A stretch of 64,000 nt of DNA from Euphorbia lathyris (Eukaryota; Streptophyta; Magnoliopsida; Malpighiales; Euphorbiaceae): positions 91,913,256 through 91,977,255 of the forward strand of contig NC_088911.1 of the NCBI RefSeq assembly GCF_963576675.1. Direction: 5' to 3'. Shown piece after piece: positions 1-8,221 of the stretch (the first letter of the stretch is position 1; each line of letters begins with the position of its first letter). The notes under the pieces are model-generated. The model saw nothing but the letters and a program-made list of their open reading frames with translations. It had not been told where the DNA came from and did not search any database. The translations under genes were made by a program, and so were the position numbers.

Positions 1-687
1 ACGCCCCGCGTAAGTGCCCATTCCATCAGAAATCTTCTGGATGTGGACCAATTCGTTGTCTTGTTGACTCAAGTACGCCCTGCGTAGAGGATTATACGCC
101 CTGCGTGTTTGAGTCTCTGGAATTTTATTGCCTGAATTGGTGCCCTTACGCCGTGCGTAGCTGAAGTACGCCTCGCGTAAAAGAGTCTCTGATCTTTTAT
201 GTTGAAGAACTGCCTTTTTACACCCCGCGTATATAGTGGTACGCCCCGCGTAGGTATAGTTGACTCTGGGAGACAATGCAGTCTGACTTTCAGGATTAGG
301 CCAATTATTGCCGACATGTGTCATACGCCCCGCGTAGTGTGTCATACGCCCCGCATATGCTGAGTCAGTTCCACATGGTGCCTGCGGATAAGGCAATTAT
401 TTCTGGCACTATGTTTCACGCCCCGCGTAGAGGATAATACGCCCCGCGTATTGAGTGGATTTTTGCTCCTTTCTCGTACCTGAAATACAAATCTTGAGAG
501 CCGAGTTAGCTTGACGTTTTTATTTCCTAAACTAATCAAAAACGAGGGAAATAAACTAAAAGTACGAGATTTATTTTTATTTCTTTATTTTATCAAAAAC
601 ACTTTATTTTTATAATTAAACTTATTTATTTTACCCGAAATCGTCCCGTAAATCACGCTAAAAGATAGGGGTAAAATACCCCTATCA
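1..687 (-). repeat. 3' LTR (partial) of the Athila-like element
   Basis: It matches 7514-8221 almost base for base and ends in ..CCCCTATCA, the same end as the right LTR, after which the two copies diverge completely. It lacks one 21-bp unit present in the right copy near 7850-7870. About 1.1 kb of this LTR lies left of the window. It contains 11 copies of the TACGCCCCGCGTA-type motif. Confidence 0.9.
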
Positions 688-2170
688 AACCTCCTCGGAC
701 TTTAAAGTTTTACTTGTCCTCAAGTAAAAGAAATCGAAAAACAAGGGATTGAGAAAATTAAGAAACAAACCACAGGTTGGTTTTGCCAAGTGCGTGATTT
801 CAAAGTTATGGTTTTGTGCAAAGGTTTCGGTAAGTACCTACGCAAACAATTGAGTACGAAACTTGTTTGAAACCTCCATGATCAAGATTTAATAGGCAAT
901 ATTAACGGGGGTTGATTATCTTTTGAGAACCCAATAGTACCTCACCAAGGGATTTCGCTCTTACGCTCAATTTTAGGTGGGTCGGTGTTTTAGCGCTCTT
1001 CTTTGCACTTACTCAAGATCATGTTGAATTTGCATTTTCATCCGGGTTTTTCCTCTTAAAGTATGGTTAGGCAATATTAAAAATGAACCCGGAGGGGGGT
1101 TGTAATGTGGGTGGCTTCTTTAGTGGTTAGTTTCAAGAAACTCGAGTTCAAAAATACCGTTTGTGACTGCACCGCATCATTGTTTATTTCAGCCTTTGCC
1201 AATTTTACAGAATATACTTCAAAATTGCTCGGGTGGAGCTCGAGAATGCCTTTTTATTTTTATTGTGTCCTTTGTTTTCATAGAGGCATAAAAACAATAT
1301 TTTGAGAGCTTATGATGCACTTTTGCTAAGGCCGTGACTCATTTCGGGTAACTTGGGTGCAACTTGGTTATGTCGGTATTTGAACAAGAGGAAAAAGGGT
1401 TAATTGGTAAAAGGGTATTAATCAAAAGAAAAGTTGGTTAATAGGCTCGAGGGGGTTTCCTAATGTTTAATGAAAACGAGAAAAATGAATTAAGAAAAAT
1501 TAGCCTAAGTGGGTTCGGTTTATCATCTATTGCCTTTTTACCAAAAATAAGTGTACTTAACCCGGTATTGGATGCAAATTCTATGAGTCGAGTGAAGTCA
1601 AAGCTCTCGAAAAATTGTGAAAGAATTAGAGTTCTCGTACGAACTCTTTTAGGCTCAAAAAATACCTCACAAAGATTCGGGTTTAAATTGTGCACTATCG
1701 AGTTTTCGCTAAATTCTTAACTATCCCGTTTTTATTGCCTTTTCAAAGTTCATTATGGAGATAACATTTGGGTTAAGACTCAATGCCTTAGTTTAGTACT
1801 AATCTAAGCTTTGCACAAATTCCCTAATTTCAAAACCAAGACTAAAATTTCTTCATCGAATCATTCCTTTATGTTCCGACACTTTTATTTTTGATGGCAA
1901 ATAACAGAACTTTAATTAATTTCCGAAGGGGGGATAGCGTGTCGGGAAAATTTAAAAGAGTCAATAAATTAGTTTAATTATTTTGTAGTTTATTTTATTT
2001 TTATTTTTGTTTTTGGTAGTGCAAACCAAACGTTAAGTGCGGGGTTGCACGTCCCTCCGCGTTATTTAAAATGACACCTATTCCAAGGGCGTCGCAAAAA
2101 GAAATGAAAACAAAAACAAAAATAAAGTGAGAAAAGGAAAAGAAAAAGAAGACCCTTAGTGGTTAGGGGT
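688..2170. other. Non-coding 3' region of the Athila-like element
   Basis: No convincing coding sequence is seen; open frames at 1105-1305 and 1438-1720 are short and show no recognisable domain. On the - strand the bases next to the LTR (about 688-700) read as a purine-rich GAGGAGGTTT tract, a plausible polypurine tract for plus-strand priming. The rest is AT-rich spacer between the second ORF and the 3' LTR. Confidence 0.5.
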
Positions 2171-2496
2171 TACGCGAGGCGTGCCCAGAGGGGCGCCCCG
2201 CGTAACCAGTACGTTTTGTGGTGTTTTTGGGCAGAGACTCAAATACGCGGGGCGCAAGAAAGAGGCGCCCCGCGTGTTTGAGTTTTTGAACCATTTTTAA
2301 TCATAAAAACGAAGGGACGCGGGGCGTGCCATGGGGTACGCCCTGCGTGGCTTTATTACAAGCAGCAAAAATAAACGAAACATAAACGAAAAGTACTAAT
2401 ATATTAAAAAATAAAAAAGATAGTACATGAAACATCAAAACAGCAAAACAAAGGAAAATGAAAACAAAAGAAAATGAAAACATAAAGAAAATGGAA

Positions 2497-3696
2497 CTAT
2501 GGTTGAGATGGGGGTGGAGTGCCATGGAGGGTGAAGTATGAGGCGAAGGAAGCGGTGAGAGCATCGAAACGAGTGTCGATATGGGCCCGGTCCTCCCGTT
2601 GTTGTGCTTCGAGGAAGTCAAAACGGGTGTTGAGGGTGGCGAATTGGGAGTCATAATGGACCCGGTCCCAGCGTTGGTTATCCTCCAAGATATCCAACCG
2701 AGCATAAATGGCATTAAAGTCGTGGTTGGGTGGAGGACTGAAATTGAGACCCAAGCTTGAATCCGAATCCGGACCCCCTTCCTCGTTGACATGAGCTGCC
2801 CCCGAAGTCTCTTCCGGGCCCGAAGTGGAAGTGTTAAGGGACTTAAAAGCATTTTTCTCCACGGGCCTAGGCAAAAGGCTGGGGAGGCGAGCAAGGGTAG
2901 CCTCGCCAAGAGCGAAAGTGGCGAAAAGAGTGACTAGATGGCCTAGCCCGATCTTACCCCGCTTTCGGGTGGAAATGTGGTGGAGTTGGACGGCCACAAG
3001 ATAAGAGAGGTCATAGGCACAGTTGTTGACACAACAATATAGTGCCAGAAGCTCGTCCTTGTTAACCTTTGTGGATTCCGTCTTCCCCGAAAAGTAGACG
3101 GAGATGAAGCGGTGGAGAAGTTGGAGGATTGGATCACGAATGAGAGAGGGGCGGAGGTTGGAGACGTTATAATCCTCGGACCCGGTGATGGAGGTCCAAA
3201 AATCACGAGCGGAAACCTCCTCGGGCCAATGGGAGATACCATTTTCCGCTTGTTTAGTGAAGTGAGTGCGGAGCCATGGGGTATCAATGGTGAAGGGGTG
3301 GTTATGAAGGCGGAAATTGAAGAGGGCAGCACCGGGGACATTGTTAGAGGTGAGGGTGGTGTAGAACTCCAAAACTAAGGAGGGGTAAATGCGGTGTCTT
3401 GCTAGAAAATGATCGTACCAAGAGAGAGCACGGAGGCGCTCTACGAAGGCCTCGCCAAGACCGAAACGGTCAAGGGTGTTCCGCTCTATGTACGAAAGTT
3501 CCATAAAGTGGGCAGCGGACAATGTCTGGTAGTGCTCAGCCTCCCCCTCGGTTAGGAGATGAAAAGGGGCCCGGTGTAGGCGGGTAAGAGGTGGAGTTCC
3601 CTCCCGTGGAGGTGATTGTTGGTTTTGTGCGGAACGGGAGGAACGGGCCCATGTGGACCATGGGGGACGTATATCGGCGACTCTCTTTCGTGCCAT
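2497..3696 (-). CDS. Athila-type second ORF (putative plant transposon protein)
   Basis: An uninterrupted 399-codon ORF read from ATG at 3696; the frame is open upstream to 3873, but the downstream Met opens the natural basic N-terminus MARKRVADIRPPW. Residues about 50-260 resemble the 'putative plant transposon protein'/Athila ORF families (an LVLEFYTTL-type core followed by a conserved PWLRTHF stretch); this is recognition by pattern, not a search. A Ser/Glu/Pro-rich linker (about 290-325) leads to a predicted coiled coil (about 328-385) built of two similar segments with repeated LD-LE-Q-DR and D-RFD-L patterns. There is no signal peptide or membrane span in the preferred form, so an envelope role is not supported. 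It is the only intact ORF of this element. Its function is unknown. Confidence 0.65.
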   Translation of the reverse strand: MARKRVADIRPPWSTWARSSRSAQNQQSPPREGTPPLTRLHRAPFHLLTEGEAEHYQTLSAAHFMELSYIERNTLDRFGLGEAFVERLRALSWYDHFLARHRIYPSLVLEFYTTLTSNNVPGAALFNFRLHNHPFTIDTPWLRTHFTKQAENGISHWPEEVSARDFWTSITGSEDYNVSNLRPSLIRDPILQLLHRFISVYFSGKTESTKVNKDELLALYCCVNNCAYDLSYLVAVQLHHISTRKRGKIGLGHLVTLFATFALGEATLARLPSLLPRPVEKNAFKSLNTSTSGPEETSGAAHVNEEGGPDSDSSLGLNFSPPPNHDFNAIYARLDILEDNQRWDRVHYDSQFATLNTRFDFLEAQQREDRAHIDTRFDALTASFASYFTLHGTPPPSQP

Positions 3697-4277
3697 GGTG
3701 ATAGTTAGGAATGGAGAGGGATTGAGAGAAGGTGGGAGAAGGTTGGGGTAAAGTTGAGATAATAGTGAGGGAAGAAGAAGGAAAAAAAGAGATATATATA
3801 GGGGAGAAGTGGGGAATCCAAGCAAAGCTCGGATTCCCAGAGGGGTACGCGGAGCGTGAAGGGGCCACGCCACGCGTATCCCTCCTCCTGATGTTATTTG
3901 ATGAAAAATCGGTGAGATACGCGCGGCGTAAATAGGGTTACGCCACGCGTATCGGATCTCCTGCCCCCTTTTATGTCAAAAAGGGCGGGGACGCGGGGCG
4001 TAAATGGGGTTACGCCCCGCGTACATTTTGGTAATTTTCTGATTTTTTTTTGGATTTATGAGTGTTTAATGATTTTTAATTATTTTATGATTTTTATGTT
4101 CTATTTATGGGTAATTAAGGTGGTGGTTAATGACAATTTATTGTGGAGGGAAGGTGGAAATTTGAATTTGAAAAGATGAGAATTGATTGGGTGGAAGAGG
4201 AGGTGGAGTGTGGAAGTGGGAAAGTTGTATAGGGAAGAGGAGTGATGGGAAGTTGGAGAGAGAGAGAAGGTTGCCAT

Positions 4278-4302
4278 GGGGAGTTGTGATTCACAACTCC
4301 CC
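4278..4302. repeat. Perfect 12-bp inverted repeat
   Basis: GGGGAGTTGTGA, one T, then TCACAACTCCCC: a perfect 25-base hairpin just left of the 4308-4341 doublet in the internal region of the Athila-like element. The motif is unrelated to the TACGC doublets. No function is known. Confidence 0.8.
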
Positions 4303-4716
4303 GAGGATACGCACGGCGTACTCTAGGGTACGCCCCGCGTGTCCTACACATGGCATTTATTAAAAAGAGTTCATTTTTTTTATGGAAAGCGTACGCGGGG
4401 CGTAAATTTAGGTACGCCGCGTGTGGTGTGTCCTTTATTAAGTAAAACGAGCAGACACACAACTACGTGGGGTGCAATGGGTTGTACGCCCCGCGTATTT
4501 CAAGATTTTGGATTAATGTGGGATTTGTTTTTTATTTTATGAAAATAAAAGAAAATGGGAAACAATAAAATAAAGCAAAAGATAAAGATAAAATCACAAT
4601 AATGCAAAATAAAGAGAAAGGAATAATATTTATAATACATATAGACAAATGGTTCGAGGGACTCAAACCGATGCTACGTTTTGAGTCGAAGTAGCTCGAC
4701 TTTCTTGTATGGCGGC

Positions 4717-6141
4717 TTATTGCAAGACGTCCGTGTTGGAGCTTGACGGGTCCGAACTCCTATTGTTGAGGAGCGTTATCGCTTGCCCGGATTCCCTATT
4801 CTTACCCCGCGGATTTTGTTCAGTGTTTGCCGGGAGGGTTCCTAGTGGCCTTTCTTGTTGTTGACGGTTCAGGTGGGCCACCTGGCAGCTAAGATCCCTA
4901 CAAAACACTTCGCTATCGGAAAGACGGGTTAATATGTCCTTCAAAAGGGACGTGACCGATTGGTCATGTACATTGTTGGAAGGCGGAGCGTTTCGATTAC
5001 CGGGCGCGGCTTGTGATTGCCCGAGCCCGTTTTCTCAAAATTCTTGCTCAAAGCCGGATGGGGGCCTCAACACGTTATTATTGTTGCCATATGATAAGTT
5101 CGGGTGTTGATACCGAGGCCTCCATCCGCTATTATTATTATTATTATTGTGGTGAGAATAGGAGTTCGGATGGGAATTATACCTTTGGTTACCTCCTATA
5201 TAACTTACGTTTTCGGCATCGCCGGCGAAGGGGCTACCGATTTGGCAATTAAACGCATCATGGTCTCCCCCACAGTGAGTGCACATCATGACCTGTACAC
5301 TTTTATTGAGGCTTAATTGGGCGATCAACGAGTCAAGCTTCTTGTTCATTTCAGCTATGGAGCTTTTCGGAGCCTCTTTCTCCACAGCGAATGTCTGGTG
5401 TCGCGACGGGCCAACAAGCCGATCCTCTTGCCATTGCACACTTTTCCTTGCGAGCTCATGAATGAGCTCGTAGGCCTCACTAGCTGACTTCCGAAATAGA
5501 TCCCCACCTGCAGCGAAATCAACAGTCGCACGGTTAGTGGGAGTTAACCCGTGGTAAAAAGTGCTTACCAAGTCGTGCTTTGGGATGTCATGGTGGGGGC
5601 AGTTTCGGAGCAACTTCCGGAACCTAGCCCAAGCTGTGTGAAGGGCCTCGCATTCCAACTGCCTGAAGGATGTGATATCGGTTCGTAACTTGACTGTTTT
5701 GGACGGCGGAAAATAGTAGGAGAGGAACTCCTTTTCAAGCTCTTCCCATGACGTGATGGATCCCGCCTCCAATGAATGTAGCCACTCCAGCGCCTGTCCT
5801 GCCAATGAAAAAGGAAACAATTTCAGTCTCACAGCCTCAACGGGAACACCATTTTACCGAGAGGTATCGGCACACATAAGAAATTTATCCAAATGTTCGT
5901 TGGGGTTTTCGTGAAGTTCCCCTCCGAATTGACCGCATTGTTGTATCAGTTGGATCATTCCGGTCTTGATCTCGTATATGTTGGCCGGAATTGTGGGAGC
6001 GACAATGCCGTTACGATTTTAGGGACGATGCGGCGCAAGGATCTCCATCATCGAACGCGTATCATTGGCCCCGCGGATGTTGTTCACGTGTGGCCTTGGG
6101 TTTCCGTTGGGTTGGTTGACCTCGGCGTTGGGGTTTTCCAT
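4717..6141 (-). pseudogene. Athila-like gag, interrupted by three in-frame stops
   Basis: A single reading frame of 475 codons from ATG at 6141 to the stop at 4717, broken by in-frame stops at about 6019 (TAA), 5854-5856 (TAA) and 5035 (TGA). It contains the retrotransposon gag core (VRLKLFPFSL, then ALEWLHSL and FLSYYFPP), a zinc-knuckle-like CTHCGGDHDAFNC (Cx2Cx3Hx4C), an Asn run encoded by an ATT/AAT trinucleotide tract near 5132-5149, and a C-terminal TLPANTEQNP...QAITL motif that in Athila elements precedes pol. Gag would form the virus-like particle. The frame is otherwise kept, so decay is recent or the stops are tolerated. Pol should follow but is absent. Confidence 0.8.
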
Positions 6142-6360
6142 TCTCTCTTTTCGAATCCTACAAAGAGTACGTTCAATTTTGAGATCAATAGGTACGAGAG
6201 AATCACTTTTAGATCGGGTGTGCATAAAGTAAAACAAGTATATAAGAATTATCAACAAAAAAAGAATAATGTTAGCAAACGTATATATAAACAATTTATA
6301 CAAAAGAATGCTTAAACTAACAATAAAACGTTTTTGTCTAATATTGTAGGAAATTATAAA

Positions 6361-6378
6361 TCCCCGACAACGGCGCCA
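6361..6378 (-). other. Primer-binding site (tRNA-Asp-like)
   Basis: The - strand reads TGGCGCCGTTGTCGGGGA, a few bases inside the end of the right LTR. This resembles the tRNA-Asp-complementary PBS widely seen in Athila elements. It fixes the element's orientation and shows that the right LTR is the 5' LTR. Confidence 0.8.
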
Positions 6379-6384
6379 AAAACT

Positions 6385-8221
6385 TGATGGGCGTAGGATC
6401 TAGGTGTAGAGCTTTTCTAATGACGACTAAATGTGTATTGCGGTGAATGTGCTATGAATATGGATGTAATCTTTTAAATGTTCTAACTCCACTAGACACT
6501 ACGACTACTTAGGGGCAAGTGTACCCCGTCGTATCAAGTAATAATCCGGTTAAGACCGGGTATCGAATCCACGGGATTTATAATTACAAGTATTAGATGA
6601 CTCGGTTTCGTATGTTATTTAAGCGGTGATTACTTTGGGGTAAAGTAAGACACAACTACACACTATTCCTAACTATTGGCGACACAGATTCGTGTGGCTA
6701 AAACTCTATGAAGCGGGGTGTGTATGATAAGTTATAACCACGATAAATAACGACTCTAAATGTATACGGATAATGGTTTACTCTTGCAAAGACGACCAAG
6801 TGTAGTAAGACCGACCCGTGAAGTACTTAGACTACGTGATTCCTAGTCAAGGCGTGTCTAATGCGGGGGAACTAGAAATTAGGGCCCGTAAGTTCCGTGG
6901 CTTGTCAATTCCTACGGTTTCCGGTTTGTCACTTCCGGTAAGGCAACACCTATATAATTCCCTAAAGATAGCCCGGATGGCGGCGGTAATCGCGTGCTCC
7001 TACACAATAATTAATTATCAATATCAAAACAAGCAATAAACATTAACACGTAAAGGGAAATAGAGATTATAAGCCGTAAATTATAAATATGGGAAGTGTT
7101 TAGATGAAATACAACCAAGCCTAGTACATAGGAAGAGTACAAGCTAATTAGCAAGTAAAAAGGGAGAATCCGCCCTTGGGACTAGCTAACCGGACTCAAA
7201 GCCGTCTCCTAGGTCGTGGAGGTGGAACTCTCGAGCTTGGTGACGAGTGATGGAGCGGAACTTTGATGGAACGCCGGAACAACCGAACAAGCTCTCGAGG
7301 GGGAGAGTTTAACTACAAAATCTGAATCTAAATTACAAGGAAAGAAAAGAGTATAGTATAGCTCTCTAGTATGTAATTGGTATCAAATGAAGTTCAAGAG
7401 CTATCTATTTATAGACATCAAGCAAGGGCAAGTTTGTAATTTCACAAAGCACAAGCATGGAGCAATATTATTTGGTGCAGAAATCCCATGATACGCCCTG
7501 CGTAAAGTGGATTACGCCCCGCGTAAGTGCCCATTCCATCAGAAATCTTCTGCATGTGGACCAATTCGTTGTCTTGTTGACTCAAGTACGCCCTGCGTAG
7601 AGGATTATACGCCCTGCGTGTTTGAGTCTCTGGAATTTTATTGCCTGAATTGGTGCCCTTACGCCGTGCGTAGCTGAAGTACGCCCCGCGTAAAAGAGTC
7701 TCTGATCTTTTATGTTGAAGAACTGCCTTTTTACGCCCCGCGTATATAGTGGTACGCCCCGCGTAGGTATAGTTGACTCTGGGAGACAATGCAGTCTGAC
7801 TTTCAGGATTAGGCCAATTATTTCCGACATGTGTCATACGCCCCGCGTAGTGTGTCATACGCCCCGTATAGTGTGTCATACGCCCCGCGTATGCTGAGTC
7901 AGTTCCACATGGTGCCTGCGGATAAGGCAATTATTTCTGGCACTATGTTTCACGCCCCGCGTACAGGATAATACGCCCCACGTATTGAGTGGATTTTTGC
8001 TCCTTTCTCGTACCTGAAATACAAATCTTGAGAGCCGAGTTAGCTTGACATTTTTATTTCCTAAACTAATCAAAAATGAGGGAAATAAACTAAAAGTACG
8101 AGATTTATTTTTATTTCTTTATTTTATCAAAAACACTTTATTTTTGTAATTAAACTTATTTATTTTACCCGAAATCGTCCCGTAAATCACGCTAAAAGAT
8201 AGGGGTAAAATACCCCTATCA
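6385..8221 (-). repeat. 5' LTR of the Athila-like element (1837 bp)
   Basis: It begins TGATGGGCG and ends CCCCTATCA in + orientation, giving TG...CA ends. Its last 708 bases match 1-687. Flanking 8222-8226 (CCATG) is the candidate right target duplication. A short open frame at 6818-7039 shows no domain. 7492-7983 carries 13 copies of the TACGC-NNN-GCGTA motif. Confidence 0.9.
7492..7983. repeat. Direct 13-bp palindromic doublets in the LTR
   Basis: Thirteen copies of TACGCCCCGCGTA or close variants. Doublets start at 7492/7513, 7587/7608, 7660/7680, 7732/7753, a triplet at about 7838/7859/7880, and about 7950/7971. The spacer is 8 bases (7 at 7660/7680), giving 21-bp spacing. Each motif is itself a hyphenated palindrome (TACGC + CCC + GCGTA). 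The left LTR shows the same series at 1-451 with one copy fewer. Confidence 0.9.

Larger units (their letters stand above)
2171..4497. repeat. Inverted 13-bp doublets (hairpins) flanking the second ORF
   Basis: Nine pairs of a 13-bp motif in inverted orientation, TACGCGGGGCGTA then TACGCCCCGCGTA with variants, mostly separated by about 8 bases. Examples: 2171-2204, 2244-2276, 2316-2349, 3846-3878, 3918-3951, 3991-4023, 4308-4341, 4392-4423 (second arm 2 bases short) and 4464-4497. Three pairs lie downstream of the ORF at 2497-3696 and six upstream, none inside it. Each pair could form a hairpin with 13-bp arms. The same motif occurs as direct doublets in the LTRs. Confidence 0.85.
1..8221 (-). 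mobile_element. Athila-like non-autonomous Ty3/gypsy LTR retrotransposon, left LTR cut by window
   Basis: Two near-identical terminal regions (1-687 and the matching 7514-8221) bracket an internal region. The LTR ends are TG...CA on either strand. On the - strand a primer-binding site follows the right LTR (6361-6378), then a decayed gag (6141-4717) and a second ORF (3696-2497). No protease, RT, RNase H or integrase sequence is visible between gag and the second ORF, so the element would need pol in trans. Gag C-terminal motifs and the position of the second ORF fit the Athila lineage. The element sits inside the RT-proximal coding region of a copia element (8222 onward). About 10 single-base differences over about 690 compared LTR bases suggest a fairly recent insertion. 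The left boundary and left target duplication lie outside the window. Confidence 0.85.

Noticed and set aside
2497..3873. Hydrophobic N-terminus of the longer ORF form read as a signal peptide or envelope protein
   Set aside because: The upstream Met gives a Pro/Leu/Ser-rich low-complexity stretch; the Met at 3696 starts a typical soluble basic N-terminus, and no membrane anchor or glycoprotein features are seen.
1..8000. Regularly spaced GC-rich motifs resembling a CRISPR array
   Set aside because: The motifs are 13 bp with 8-base spacers inside LTRs of a plant retrotransposon; no cas genes, and the host is eukaryotic.
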